Positions 42,206-54,820 of a stretch of 64,000 nt of DNA are shown here, piece by piece. This stretch comes from Manis javanica (Eukaryota; Chordata; Mammalia; Pholidota; Manidae): the NCBI RefSeq assembly GCF_040802235.1, contig NC_133161.1, positions 108,331,001 to 108,395,000 of the forward strand, read 5' to 3'. Each line of letters opens with the position of its first letter. Positions within the stretch are counted from its first letter, which is position 1. The notes under the pieces are model-generated. The model did no database searches, was not told the DNA's origin, and was given only the letters and a program-made list of their open reading frames with translations. The position numbers and the translations under genes are program-made.

Positions 42206-42945
42206 TTACATTGCATTGAACATATCATGCCACTCCCTTCTGGCCTGTAAGCTTTCTGCTGAGAAGTCTGATGATAGCCTAATGGGTTTTCCTTTATAGG
42301 TGATCTTTTTTCTCTCTCTGGCTTCTTTTAATACTCTGTTCTTGTCTTTTATCTTTGCCATCTTAATTATTATATGTCTTGGTGTTATCCTCCTTGAGTC
42401 CCTTGCGTTGGGAGATCTGTGGACTTCCATGGCCTGAGAGACTATTTCCTTCCCCAGATTGGGGAAGGTTTCACCAATTATTTCTTCACTTTTTCTTTCT
42501 CTTCTTCTGGTACTCCTATAGTGCAAATATGTTCTGTTTGGATTGGTCACACAGTTTTCTTAATATTCTCTCATTCCTAGATCCTTTTTTCTCCCTCTGT
42601 GTCAGCTTCTCTCTATTCTTGTTAGACTCTGAGATCTAGTCCATTAACTGTCTCCTCCACCTCACCTAATTTGCTTTTAAATCCCTCCATTGTTTGGTTC
42701 ATTTCAGTTATCTCCTGAATTCATCCCTTAGCTCTTGAATGTTTTTCTGTAGCTCCAATAGCGTGCTTATGACTTTTATTTTGAATTCTTTTTCAGGAAG
42801 ATTGGTGATTTCAGTCTCACTGAACCCTCTTGCTGGTGTTTGAGGGATTTTGGATTGAACAACTTTCTTCTGCCTTTCCGTAGTCCTGGAGTGATGGGAG
42901 TGGTTGCCGGCGAGTGGCGCGGGGGTCAGCTGAGAGAACAAAGTC
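42206..42945 (-). pseudogene. L1 ORF1 of second copy, broken
   Basis: Contains ETEITNLPEKEFKIKVIS and coiled-coil text (near 42720-42830), then the RNA-binding part with KITYKGKPIRLSSDFSAESL (near 42270). Disrupted between 42550 and 42700. Confidence 0.82.
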
Positions 42946-43929
42946 CTTTCCTCCTTCCCAGTTGCTGTACCTGTCTCCGCTGTCTGTGCTGGTTAACCGC
43001 ATGCAGGGAGCAGCCTGTGGGTTATTCCCCTAAACTGCCATGGGCAGGTGGCCCTCAGTATGGCCTAGGGCGATAGCGGGGGTCACAGGCGAGTGGCTCG
43101 GGATCTTCCATGAGAACAATGCCCCATTCATGCCTCCCAGTCTCAGCGCCTGTGTCTGCTGTCTGTGCCGGTTAATCTTGTGCAGGGAGCAGCCTCTGAG
43201 TCTGGGCCAGTTAGCCATGGGCAGGGAGAATCCTCTGCATTAAGCTGTGTAGTTGCCATAGGCAAGGTTGCCCTCCTGCTGGTCTGCAGCAATGGTGGGA
43301 ACAGCCTGTTTGCGTGCAAGTGCCGGCCAGGGGGATGGAGCGGCAGGCTGCTTATCAAGATGAGGGGCCCTTTGTGGCTACGTTGCCAACCAGGGGGATA
43401 GGGCTCCTGAAGCTCCTGAGAGTTCCCAGCCTCCTGGGCTGAGTGTGCCAGGACAATTTTGTCCACCTGTTCCTTTTCCTAAACCTTTGCCCCTTTCAGT
43501 CTTTTAAAGCACCTGCTTTTCTTTTGTCCTAGGGCAGCCAGTTGTGGGAACCTGTTCGCAGTCTTAGTCTCAGACTTTGCTTTCAGCTACTCAAATCTTC
43601 AGAGCACCATGCAATGTGGGTCTGTGCTCCCGGTGTAGATTTCTAGGACTGGGTATTTATCCGTCCTGTGTTTCCACTAACCACCCCCAATCCCTGATTC
43701 TTTTCCTCCTGCTGGTGAGCTGGGGGTGGGGGTAGTGCTTGGGTCCCACCAGGTCACGGCTTTTTACTTTACCATTTTCTGTGAGATGTTGACTTCTCCC
43801 AGATATAGACTGGCTGGTGTACTGTTACTTCTGTTTACTCTTTTAGGAATAGTTGTATTTGCTGTATTTTAAAAATATATGTGGTTTGGGGAGGGATTTC
43901 CGCCACACTACTCATGTCGCCATCTTTTC

Positions 43930-44240
43930 TCCATAGTTTTTTTTTGGAGAATGTCAGAGGGTTGAAATCACCAGTCCGGAGCCTCATCAGATTGATTTCT
44001 TTCACTTAGTGGTGTCATTAAGGTTTCATAGCTTGAAAGTTTATTTTTTAAAATTTGCTGAGTAATATCCCATCATCTGGATAGGCCACAGTTTATCCAT
44101 TCTCCCACTGAAGGGCATTTAGGTTGCTTCCATGTTTTTGCAACAATAAATTGAGCTGCTATAAACTTACCTATGCAGGTTTCTGTGTGAACAAGTTTTC
44201 AATCTGCTGGGTGAACACCAAGGAGTGTGTAAGAGTCTGC
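43930..44240. repeat. Ancient L1M fragment, right part
   Basis: Continues the old L1 of 37395-37661 with CTCCATAG, GGAGAATGTCAGAG, TTGGTTGCTTCC-like and GCTGCTATAAACTTACC text. The pair dates the young L1 as the later arrival. Confidence 0.65.
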
Positions 44241-45127
44241 TTCTCCCACCTTCCTACCTCAGCTGCTGGAGGAACTTTGCTGATGCCCCACCTCTTGAGC
44301 TGGAACATTCCTTCCTGTGGAACCCAGAGCCCCTTCCTTCTAAGACACTTCCGTAGGTTTCTTCACTGGTGGTGTGCATTTGGCTCCCACTCAGTGACAT
44401 TGCAGGTGTTACTGAGGCCTCCTGTCAGAGTTGTCACACGTGGTCTGTCGTGGCCATGCCGCATGTAAGGTTACGTGCTTCCTGGAGTGATGCACAAAAA
44501 ATGCCGTATTTCGTGTGTACCTGTCAGGTGGAGAGCCTCATCACCTTTATGGGTGTGACTGTGTCCCAGAAAAAGATTAAGTGCTGAGTTTTGAGTTCTT
44601 AGAGGGTTGGAGGTATCATTTCAGCTTTTTGTGTTCTTGCATGTTGTAGCCACTTTGTGGCTGTTAGTGGAATAAAAATCCCAAATAAGACCCAAACCAG
44701 CCCCAGCCGTGCAATGTGGGAAGATGGCAGCATTCCAGTAGTCTGTTCGTATTTGTGGATTGTAATTCACCTGGATTCCCATCCTCCCTTCTGAGCCTCA
44801 GCACTGGTACCTCGAGAGCATGAAGGACCAGGACTGTGTTTTTTGCTTGTGAACAGGATTGTCTGGGAGCTGTAAAAACAATGACAGATGAGACCACTGA
44901 GTTAGGCATCCTTCATGTTCCAGGGCTGGGCTTAAGGGTACGTAAATGCTATGAGCCTGGCTTGTGAGGTTTCATTTGTGTGAAGTGCATTTCCATTTTG
45001 CTGATGGTAGTGTGTGCCAGCCTATTGCTTTTTCATTCTCTGCTGACCAGGTTTTACTTTTTTTCTACAGAATGGGTGTCCTGCACCAGGCAGGTGAACT
45101 CATCACTGGATTGCTGTTTGATTTTAG
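44241..45127 (+). other. NUDCD3: End of NUDCD3 intron 1
   Basis: Unique-looking intron with a pyrimidine-rich acceptor (GATTTTAG) at 45120-45127. No further exon seen. Confidence 0.7.
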
Positions 45128-45429
45128 GTATTCAAAACCTTTGATGAGATGGCCCGTCAGGATGATGAGAAGAGGAGAAAGGAACTGGAAGAGAAAGTCC
45201 GGAAGAAGGAGGAAAAGGAGGCCACCGCCGCTGCGGCCGAGCTGGAGCCAGTCCCAGCGCCAGTTCAGGAGGTGGAGATCGACTCCACCACAGACTCGGA
45301 CAGGCCTCGGGGGCCTCTGGGCCCACAGGGCACTGTGCAGGAGGCAGCCCGCAGCTCAGAGGAGGCAGAGCTGCCGGGAGCGCCAGCTGCTGTGCCTGAA
45401 GCCCCGAGGGGACCACTGGTTCTTCCTGG
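45128..45429 (+). CDS. NUDCD3: NUDCD3 exon 2 (residues 65-165)
   Basis: Begins VFKTFDEMARQDDEKRRKELE, in phase 0 with exon 1, and runs 302 nt to a GTAAGG donor with two bases of the next codon. The first part is a highly charged Lys/Glu-rich helix, likely coiled coil (DEKRRKELEEKVRKKEEKE); the second is an acidic, Pro/Ala-rich linker containing VQEVEIDSTTDSD, a strongly conserved segment in human NUDCD3. The linker is more diverged from human than exon 1, as expected for a disordered region. The CS domain exons follow outside the window. Confidence 0.95.
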
Positions 45430-48400
45430 GTAAGGATTTCCACTTTGCAGCCTTTTTTCCCTGGGCATCTGCTGGTTGGGTTTGCCCTCAAGTACTGTTC
45501 ATGTGGTGACGCACCAATTCTCAGCATTTATTTATCTCTTCGTGTCTGTAAACTGCATTGCGGCACTTTGGTTACATAGGATGGGACATCAAGTTGCTTT
45601 GGCCTTCTTTCTGCTTTGGAGGTGGAGTATTCATGTGTCTGCAGTCGCAGAGCTAGTTGAGAGCTAGAGCCAGAGCAGCACTGGGCTCCTGGTTATGCTG
45701 AGGGACCTACTGATCCTTGGGGGCTTTGCCTCAGGGTCTTGACTCTGTGTCTTTCCCTGTAGGAGCAGTGCTGGGACATCTATCTACAGCCCTTGGTCTG
45801 AGGTGCACCTGCAGAGGAGAGGCTGTCTGATCGGGGGCCTGTGGACCCAGAGTCCCCTTAAGACTGCCACTCTGTAAATGTGGCAGTGTGCCTTCCGTGC
45901 CTCATCTTCATGAAGGGAGACAGAGATGCTTGCAGGCTGCTTCAGTACTGTGAGCCAGAGGTCCTGCAGCTGAGACAGCCAGGGCTTGGCTCAAGCCGGG
46001 TGCTGTCCTGTGCTCGCTTTGTGGGACTCTGTTCCCTTGGGTTTCTCTCTGGGTGAGAAGAACTGCTCATCCCATGTGAGCTGAGACCGAGTCTGAGAGA
46101 TGGGACAGCTTGATGCCCTGGCCTCTGCTCCAGGAGAACTGGATCTCTCCCTCTGGAAGGACGGCTCCACCTCATCCCTTCTCTGTCTTAACTTCCCTTC
46201 TGCTCTTCCTTCTCCATGCACTCTCCCTCCCACCCACTGGGGGCGGCTTTGAATGGAGTTCCTGGTTGAGGAAACAACAGGAAAGTGGAGTAGGGGCAGG
46301 CCCTGCTTGTGAGGGCAGGCTTCCCTGAAGGGGAGGTTTATCCCTGGACAGCAACTTGTCCTGTTTCTGGAGACTTCCACATGGGTCCCCTCTGTCACGT
46401 AGGCCCATTCTTTGTTGTCAGACTCTTAATAGAACTCTGCTGCTGGTTCCGTTTCTTTGGTTGAACCCTGATGTACACAGGTATTCTCATGATTGAGCGC
46501 TGTGAGTAAAGCAGGCTTCAAATGAATAACAAATTTGGAAAACATAAGGTGCATGCAGCAAAAAAGCCTGGCATGAACTAGATTATTGACAGTGGCTTTC
46601 ACAATGTGGTGGGTACCAAGTGTTTTTATTGTCATCTTTGGCCCTGACTACGTTTTCCTAATATTTCTGCAGTGAGCATACATTTTGTTTTACTAACTTT
46701 TTTGTATTTTTGTAATTTCTGAAAGCTTTATTAGAAGAGGGGGTTTGTTTGATTTTGAGGAAGAGACTAGAATAGCTGCCTCATTGTCCCACAGAGACCC
46801 CATTATTTACTTCTGAACCAGTGGGTTGTGCTCTGGGTTATAGTTGGTTAGTTTCTGAGTCCACCACAGTGTTAGTGTGGAGAGGAGCCTCGGGCGCATT
46901 CTCGATGGCAGAGGCAAGTGGTGCATGACCAGCGCTTCTGAGAACTGGGGGTTTTGTGGCCTTGTGGTGTGACTGGCTTTCCATGAGCAGGACAGGAGGC
47001 TCGGTACGGACCGCGTTCTGTGGGGAGTGCTGTGGCTAGTCTGGCGGTAGAGTGTGAAAGCCTGCCTGTCCCCATTGCCCCTTGGGACACTCTTGTTAGT
47101 CCCAGGATCACTTATCCTGTAAACTGCAGACCTGGAATTCTTTTAACCAAGTCATTCAAGGAGGCTGCTCTTTAGGTCCTTGGCACCCTATCCAAACCAG
47201 GTACCTAGGATCCAGGTCTGCAACACTTCATTTCAAATAACTCCCGTTTGCTGCCGATTTGCTGGTGGTTCTGCCCCCTGTTTGGTAGTGGTGATGGCAG
47301 ACTCTCTTCTCTGAGTCTACAGAGAGTCACACACATTTGTTTAATTCAAACAAATTCAGCATAGAAATGGAATAATGGAATAAGGTAACAAAAATGTATG
47401 TATCTGTATTTTACATGTGTATTTTTAGAATAGGTTGTTTGTTGTATATGGGATGATTTGCCTAACAGGACAGGTCGCTGTTGTGGAGCAGTTCAGTGTT
47501 GACAGATGCAGAGCCAAAGGCCATTCCAGTGAGGATGCGGAGGCCCTGCAGCTCCAGTCTGGCTTCCTCTCTGGAGTCATCCCCTGCTCCCCCAGGTCCT
47601 GCCCACTGTGGGTCTGCCTACTGCCTAGTGGACCCACATTCACTTACATATAATGATATACAGATTGTGTACTGGTTTTGGGGTGACAGGCATTTGAGGG
47701 GATTCTAATTTCCCTGTCACCCTGACTTTGTCCTTGTTCCTGCTCTTCTGTCACTGTCAGGAGCAGAGATGCCCCTATGCCAGTGCTTCAAATGCCCTTG
47801 TATCCCTTAGAGGAGAGAGAGAATGTGGGCCCTCTGCCATCTCCTCGCCCTCATGAGGCAGCATTGGGAAGGTGCCTGTGGTCTGTGGAGCGTCAGAGTG
47901 AGTGGGTGCAGAGTCAAGGTGAGGCCAGTGTGGGCGCAGCTGCCGAGGGGCTCTGTGTTTACGTGGAGGCGGCCAGGACTGTAGGAGGACAGCGGGGCAC
48001 AGAACAAACTACCCCCGTCACATCACTGCCCCGGCCACTGTCAGGTGCTTCTCAGAGCTGCCCTCCCTGGGTTCTCTCTAGGGTGCCATCTGGGGTCTGG
48101 CTCTGCGTCGCTGCACTGGGTCCTGGAGTTCACCTCCTGATGGGCAGGTTCTGCTGTAGGTGACACCGTGGTGACTGCATTTGCTGGTGCTGGGATGTTC
48201 CTGAAAATGTACAAACAGCTGTGCCCCTTGGGCTTTTGTCTTTACAAATCACAAACAGAATTCTTCAGAAAGGAAGCGAGAGAAGAGTAGCACTAAGCTG
48301 TTGTCATGCCTAGAAACAATGCCTCTGCCCTAGGGGCCAGGCTGGATGAGAGCTGGCATCCCCGCTGTCCACCTTTAGTGGTGAAACCTGCCTGGGGTCT

Positions 48401-51400
48401 GCGCAGGCCCCTTCTACCCTGTGCAAGCAGAGCTGTGTAAAATGGGGTGAGGGCAAGCTGCCTGGGGAAGGACAGCATAGTTTGGAAGGGAGATGTTAGG
48501 TTCCTCATGGTGCCCTGGTGGATGCTTTGTCTCCCAGATGGTCCTCTGTTCAGCCACCCTGGCACTGTGCGGTTCCAGCGCAGGGCTGGGCCACTGCACC
48601 CCAGAGCCTAATGCACCCGGTCCCTCTATGCCCCTCCACAGGTCACTCTGCCTCCTGTGAGAGTGTGTTGTCCTCACCTGGTGGAGGCTGTCTTCCCCAT
48701 GGTTCAGATCAAGTATGTGCTGAATGTGCTCCTCAGCCTCTTCTCTGGTTCTGCTCACCTGCCTGGTGTCTCTGCCCTGGAGGTTCCTTGGGGGGCTGTC
48801 TGGAGAACAGGAAAGAGTGCTCTTGGCTGGGCTTCCCGTCTGTGTGCAGTCACACTGTCCGAGGGCTTGTCATACAGGCAGCTGTGTCTCAGTGGGTCCC
48901 AGCTCTCCAGAGCCTGGTGCAGGAGGCCCTTTGAGAGCGGCCTATGGACAGACCAGACACTACCCATACCCACCCTGTGGGCTGGGGCCGGGGATGGCTT
49001 GGGCTCATGGAGATACACACGTGCAGCCCCTCGTCAGCACTGCTTCCCCTTCCAAGACGTGAGCAGGCTGCCCGGTTCTCTCATGTACTCCATGTAGGCT
49101 GTTTGGGAAATGAAGATATGGGTACAAAGAAACAAGTGTCCAACACTCTGTTAGCTTTCTGGGATACTGTCTGCAGTGTTTTCTGTGCAAGTCCTTGTGT
49201 GTGACCACCCACCTGCACCGCACTCTGGACCCTCAGTGTCTGCTGCAGACTACTCCAGGAGATGGCCTAGTCCCTGTTGGCAGCTCAGCCCAGGGTGCTC
49301 GGGGACAGAATGCGAACTCCCATGGCATTTCCTAGGTTGCAGGGAAAGTAAATACAAAATATAAAGAATAAAAATTTTGGAAAACATAAACATTTTACAA
49401 AGGAAGGTATGGATAGTGGTTGCATTTAGGGAGAACGCACTTCCAATTACCCTTGTAATTTTCAGAAATGTTTGCCTTCAATCCAACTGCCAATTTGCTA
49501 CATCCAGTAACTGCCAGATTGTGGGAAACTCAGTGTCCAAACAACCTAATTTTTTTTTTTTTAACAAATACACTTTGAGAAAATAAAAGAAATTGAAGGT
49601 GAGCTACGAATGATGTGTTATTGGAAATTATAGATTTAAACTTTCACTAGCATATGAGAAAACTGGAAACTTAAATACTGGTTGAAATATTTACAGATGA
49701 AATGATGAGGTATTGACTTCAGAGTAACATGGGAGGGGAGACGTGTTGGGGTTGGCAGCGAGGATGTGGAGGTTCACTGCGTTCTTGTCTCCTTTCCTCA
49801 CCTTTTTATTTAAGTTCTAACTAATAGATTTTTGCAAGTGCATATATTTCCTTTTCAGTGGAAACAAACAAGTGAACATAGAAAGGTATGCTTCTTTGGT
49901 GTTAAAGAAAAATCCTGAAGCAGAAGCTGATTGTTCGCTTTGAAAAGTATCTTGCAGATCCTCCTGGTTATAGTTGCTTTCTCCCTAGCACAGCAGTGCA
50001 GACATCAGTGTCTAGGCCTCTGAGCCCTGCTTCCCTTCCTGGTGACTGGCCAGCTCTGTCTTGCAACTGCATTGAGGCACAATGCTCAACCACTGTACAT
50101 GTTGGTTTCTCCATCTGCACAGGGAAGCAGGTTGGGTTCTCACATCTGTGCAGTTGCAGGGGGAAGACTCCCAGGTGACTCACGCCTCTTCCCCCCTCTC
50201 ACATGCCCTCTGACACCCCTTACGCCCACGGCTAGGATGCCAGGTCACTCTCCGAGATGGCTTCAGAATCTGCCAGACTTAGACGCTGCTGTAAGATAAA
50301 ATAGGTCAGGCTCTTCTAAAAACAAAGCCTGTCAGCTGTAAATGAATCTCAAAATAAAAACAAAAACACAGTGGTTCTAGAGGGAAAAAGTACCTCTGAG
50401 GAATAACCTACATCAGGTCTTCCTGCCTTGTGCTATAAGTCAGATCCTCTGGAGGCCTCTTCTGCCTGTGATCCCTACAGAAGGGGCAGGTTCTGGGTGA
50501 GTGACCAGGAGGGTGGCACAGCAGCTGGCCAGGTGATGCTGGGCCTACACCCTGCAGCAGGCCACCTGGCTCAGCTGTGTGGAGAAGCTGGACACATCCT
50601 TGGGCCCTGTTTTCCGGTCGCTCTGCTCTGGGTGAGGTGATGGTGAGCCCTTGTCCCCAGTGCGCAGCACTCATCCACACGTGACATAATCCAGAATGGG
50701 GAGGATGCAAGAATGTCATATGCCCATACAGCCTCCAGTGGAGTGGGTGCCAGCACATGGTGTAGCGCTGTGAACGTTCTCGGTGCGCAGTGCCGTCCCT
50801 GGTGTGTAGTGAGGAGCAGGCCCAGACCCATGTGGAAGGTGAGCAGTGGAGTGGATTTGCCTGGGGAGGGCAGCCTGTGGCTGTCCTTGGCAGTCAACAG
50901 GGCTTTCTCCTGCAGATTCCTGGGCCTGCTTCTGGAGATCTGATTGGGCTGGTGGGTGTGGCCACATTGGGGTTTTCAGAAGCTTTCGGGGTGATTGACT
51001 GCAGCCTCTCTGTGTCCCACATGTGGGTGCAGCATCATTCATCCCCACTGAGTGTAATTACGTTCCTAATCTGCCGCCATCACAAATGGTGCCATGTGTG
51101 TCTCTTGGGAACATGTGTATGTATCTCTTGGATGAGTTCTCAGAACAGGAATTACTGGGTCAAACAGCATGGCATTAGTAATGTTGGTGGATATTGCTAA
51201 ATTGGCCCCAGAGAGACCATGCCATTTGGTCCCTGCTCTGCCAGGCTATCTGAGGTGGGTGCCTGGCCCATACCAGGTGCCCGCTGGAGCCCTAGCCCAG
51301 TTTTGGCTACTCTCACCTTTGCTTTATTTGGTTTTACTTGAAATGATGTTCCCTGTGACAGATATGGCTTTGTGTATGTTCAGGTGTGTTTTTGCTTTTT

Positions 51401-52590
51401 ATTTACTCACAAATATTTAGGGTTTTCTTCCTGGGACCTGTGGGAAGGGCAGGGGCAAGTCTGGGCCTGGCCCTCAATGAGTCCCTGTGCCCCGGGTGGT
51501 TCATCTGCCCACCCCCCCACCAGTGTCCCTGTCAGGCAAGCCTCCTGAAAGATTTCTGCCCTGCTGCTGCTGGCACTCCACAGTAATGGAGTGGGTAGGA
51601 CCAGCTGGACCCTAAAAACACTGGAGCATTTTCCAGGTGTCGCCAGGAAGCTGATAAGTAGGAGGAATGTCATGTCAGATGCTCATGTTCTCCCAGGTCC
51701 CCTGTCTTCCTCTTCTGAAGCGGTGTGCTGACCCCATGACCCTGGGGCCTGTGCTTCTGGCAGCAGGAGTGACAGCTGGCTTGTGACCACCCACCCCTTG
51801 CCCACTCTACTAGCTCTTAAATAACAGAACAGAGAGAAGACTGTTCTCTATCCCAAGGGAAACAATCCCTAGGCTCTGCAAAGAGAGCAGCAGACCAACT
51901 CCCAGAGCCCAGCGGCAGGCCTCAGTTGGGGTGTGGCCATCCCTGCAAGTGGGCAATGCACTTGTGTGGCCATGGAGCTGATCCGTGCTGACAGTGGTGT
52001 CAGGGCCAGGCCGATTTGTTTGGTGAGGACACTGGGAGGAGCACTGTTGTGAGGGTAGGGTGGCCATCCTGGCTTATGGGGAAGGGCTGGGGGTACCACC
52101 CAGGTCCTGGGTCCTCTTTATGCCTCCTCCAAGCCTGAAACTTCCTTTTTCCTTAAAAACTTTTCTTTTTACCAGTGTTTTGAAAAATGCTGCATGCAGA
52201 TATTTGAAAAGATGGCAGTAGTAGAAGGGATCCTGGCCACCACAGTGCCACTATTGGGAGAGGCTGTGAGGGCTGCTTCTACATGCCTCCACCTCCCCCT
52301 CTATCTGCACTACCTCCATGCCCCACCAGTCCTGAGCCTGCCTTTCCACTGCCAGGAGCTGAGTGTACTGCTCACCCAGTCCTCTCCACAGTGGCTCCCC
52401 TGGAGGCGTCCACGTTGGCCTGTGGGTGCGTGTTCTGCTGGGTGCCCTGTACAGGCACTCGGCATCTGCTCCATTGGCCTCATTCTCTGGAGGTCATACG
52501 AGAATGGGGATTGAACAGGCAATGGCATTTAAAAGTCCAAAAAACTTTTTCAGGAGGAACACCTAGTCATTGAGGGAAATTAGAAAGTGC
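45430..52590 (+). other. NUDCD3: NUDCD3 intron 2, first part
   Basis: No exon is supported. An old L1-like fragment is likely near 51030-51250 (text AACAGGAATTACTGGGTCAAA then GCTAAATTGGCC). Otherwise unique-looking intron with many random short frames and a T9-11 run near 49550. Confidence 0.6.
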
Positions 52591-52594
52591 AGTT

Positions 52595-53027
52595 CATATT
52601 GGAGACACTGCAGGTATGGGTCCAGACCATTGCAGTACAGCATACACCAGCAAAGCCAGTCAGGTGGTGTTTTGGTCTCCCAGTGCATACAGAAGTAATG
52701 TTTACACTATACAGTAGTCTATGGATCATGAGGTTATGTTTAATAAGACAGGCTGCCTACCTTAAAAATACTATATTGCTAAAAAATGCTAAGACCTGAG
52801 CTTTCCACCCAGTTGTAATCATTGATCATAAATAAGTACAATATACAATATATAGTATATAATTCCATTGTTATAATAATGAGAAAGTTTGAAATACTGT
52901 GAGAATCACCAAAACATGGCAGACACACAAAGTGAGTAAATGCTGTTGGGAAAATGGCGCCAGTAGACTTGGACAGTTTGTAAAAAACTCAGTGTCTGTG
53001 AAACATAATAGGAGATGTGTCTGTACA
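52595..53027. mobile_element. Tigger1-type DNA transposon, internally deleted
   Basis: The ends and flanking internal text match the Tigger1/pogo family as I know it: TGGGTCCAGACCATTGCAGTA, CCCAGTGCATACAGAAGTAATG, TTGCTAAAAAATGCTAA on the left; ATAATAATGAGAAAGTTTGAAAT, GCTGTTGGGAAAATGGCGCC and TTTGTAAAAAACTCA on the right. The transposase interior is missing, so it is a MITE-like remnant. Confidence 0.8.
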
Positions 53028-53990
53028 CTAAAAACAAACCAAGGGACTGGGAAGGGCCTCAGATGGTGTTAGCAGGCTGGTTTTGTGTGCAGAGATCCAT
53101 GCCTGGCTGGGCTCACCATGTGAGTCTCTCAGCCTGTCTGCTTTGTGTCTGTGCTCCTTCAAATTCTTCGAGTTGGTTGTCCAGAGTAAACAACACAGGT
53201 CACCTCCTGTGGCACTGTGCTCTTTGTATGGGAAGGTTAGTCCAGAGGCAGAAAGCAGGTGTGGGCTGCACCTGTGCCAGGACAGCAGGTGGTCAGAGTT
53301 GGGAGAGGCCTGGCGTCGCCAAATGCCAGTGCTAGGGAGTCTTCACAGTCCAAAGCCAAGGAATGGGAGGCTGCCCTCTGTAGACAGTGGTGGTTCATGG
53401 GATACCAAGGAATGAAGGGTGGTGCACAGGTGGGGTCCCCAGTCAAGGCGGGTGTTGTGGCCAGTGTCTGAGGTGTCTGCAGATGGTTCTGTGCCTTGTC
53501 CTGCCGCCCAGTGACCCTGGAATAGAGGCTGTGGAAGTACTAAATTAATTTCATCCAGAAAACATGTTTTTGAGATTTTCATTTTGTCTACACAAGTAAT
53601 AAAACACTCATTTGTAAATACAGACCTCGTGATGGCAGCGTGCTTTCGGAGGGAACTGCTCCCCTGGGTTCACCTGAGTTTTGCTTTTGAATTTACAAGT
53701 AAATAACGTTTAATTTAAGTGTCATTTTTTATCCTCTTCTAAGGTGGCAGATTCCTTTGAGTGGAGCCCAGCTCTGTCGGCCTCTTTTCCTGCAGGGCTG
53801 GGTTGCCCCCTTCTGAAGCTGGCTTTTTTTGGGCTTGGTGGAGCATGGTTGTGTGTCCGCTTTGCACTTGAGGTTTTTTTGAGTTAGCCTGAGCACTATC
53901 ACCCTCCACCCCAGGATCTGGGGTTTTGGGTGTCCTGGCGCTCTGAGCTCAGCGCCAGGCACAGGTCACAGGGCCCGTGTGTGTTGGAGA
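53028..53990 (+). other. NUDCD3 intron 2, unique DNA
   Basis: No recognised exon or repeat; GC content rises toward the CpG island that follows. Confidence 0.55.
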
Positions 53991-53999
53991 GGGGGCAGC

Positions 54000-54570
54000 A
54001 GGCGGACTGCTCTGCACTGCTGCCCTCACCACGCTGGCCCTCCGTGTTCCTGGAGGCCAGACCTTCCTGGCGCCTCCGCCCAGATCTGGGCCGCCGCTGA
54101 GAGGCACTCCGCAGCCCACTGCCCTTTACTGTCAGGCCTGCTCCTGCTTGGCCCGTCACAGCGTCTGGCTGCTCTCCGTGCCCGCCCCAACCTCCAGGGC
54201 CTCTTCCTCAGCTCCAGACCCCCGAGGCCCTGGGCCACCCTTCTCCAGCACCAGGCACTTTTTCCATCCGACTGGTGCGTGTGCTGCCATGAAGCTTTGG
54301 CCTGGGGCAACGGCTCGCCGCCTGCCCTGCCCTTGTCAGCCCGGTTTCTGAGGGAGGGCGAGGACACTCACACAAACGCCCGCGACCCCGGCCCAGGGGC
54401 ACCCGGCTTCAGCAAGCCGCACCCGCAAACCACTGCCGAGAACGGTGTCCCATGCAAGACGAGACCCGAGCGGCCCTGCGAGCGCCGCGCAGGTGGGCTC
54501 CCGCGGTCGGAGGGCTGACCCGCCGCACTGCGCCTGCGCAGGCTAGACTCGTGCTCGGCCAAGGGGCCAG
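54000..54570. promoter_or_regulatory. Intronic (orphan) CpG island
   Basis: A CpG-rich block within NUDCD3 intron 2, densest at 54340-54560. It contains TGCGCCTGCGCA (54531-54542), a palindrome-like NRF1-type site, and a potential splice donor (GCGCAG|GTGGGC at 54488-54493). No convincing coding exon is visible on either strand. It could be an alternative promoter, enhancer or a retained ancestral promoter. Confidence 0.5.
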
Positions 54571-54639
54571 GGGTCCGCCCCGGCACACGCTGCACGGAGT
54601 TTGCTGCGTCAGGGCCCGTTGCTGCATTCCTAATGAGAA

Positions 54640-54820
54640 TGCTCTTCTGCCTGTTTTCCTGTTAGGGTTTGTTACTTTCACTTGTTTTCAAGAGCTCTCT
54701 ATATTGGGGAAAGTAAACCTTAGTCTATAATACAAATATTTTCCCCAATTTATTTGTCTTCTGACTTTGCTCGTCATCGTTTTCCTCCAACAAAAGTGTT
54801 TTTAGTGTTTAAAATGTGTG
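54640..54820. repeat. Ancient L1 fragment
   Basis: Text such as TCAAGAGCTCTCTATATTGGGG, CAAATATTTTCCCCAATTTA and TTTGTCTTCTGACTTTGCTC is typical of old antisense L1 ORF2. Confidence 0.6.

Larger units (their letters stand above)
37662..43926 (-). mobile_element. Near-full-length antisense L1 (second young copy)
   Basis: On the minus strand it starts near 43926 with GATGGCGACATGAGTAGTG and ends in a short A run at 37669-37662. It contains a 5' UTR with one monomer-like unit, ORF1 and ORF2. Its 3' UTR differs from that of the chimeric L1 and has no ERV tail. ORFs carry many frameshifts and stops. No clear target duplication could be read. It is inserted into an ancient L1M. Confidence 0.9.

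Noticed and set aside
53979-54518. 179-residue frame in the intronic CpG island
   Set aside because: GC-rich DNA is poor in stops on both strands; composition is random-looking and I recognise no domain.
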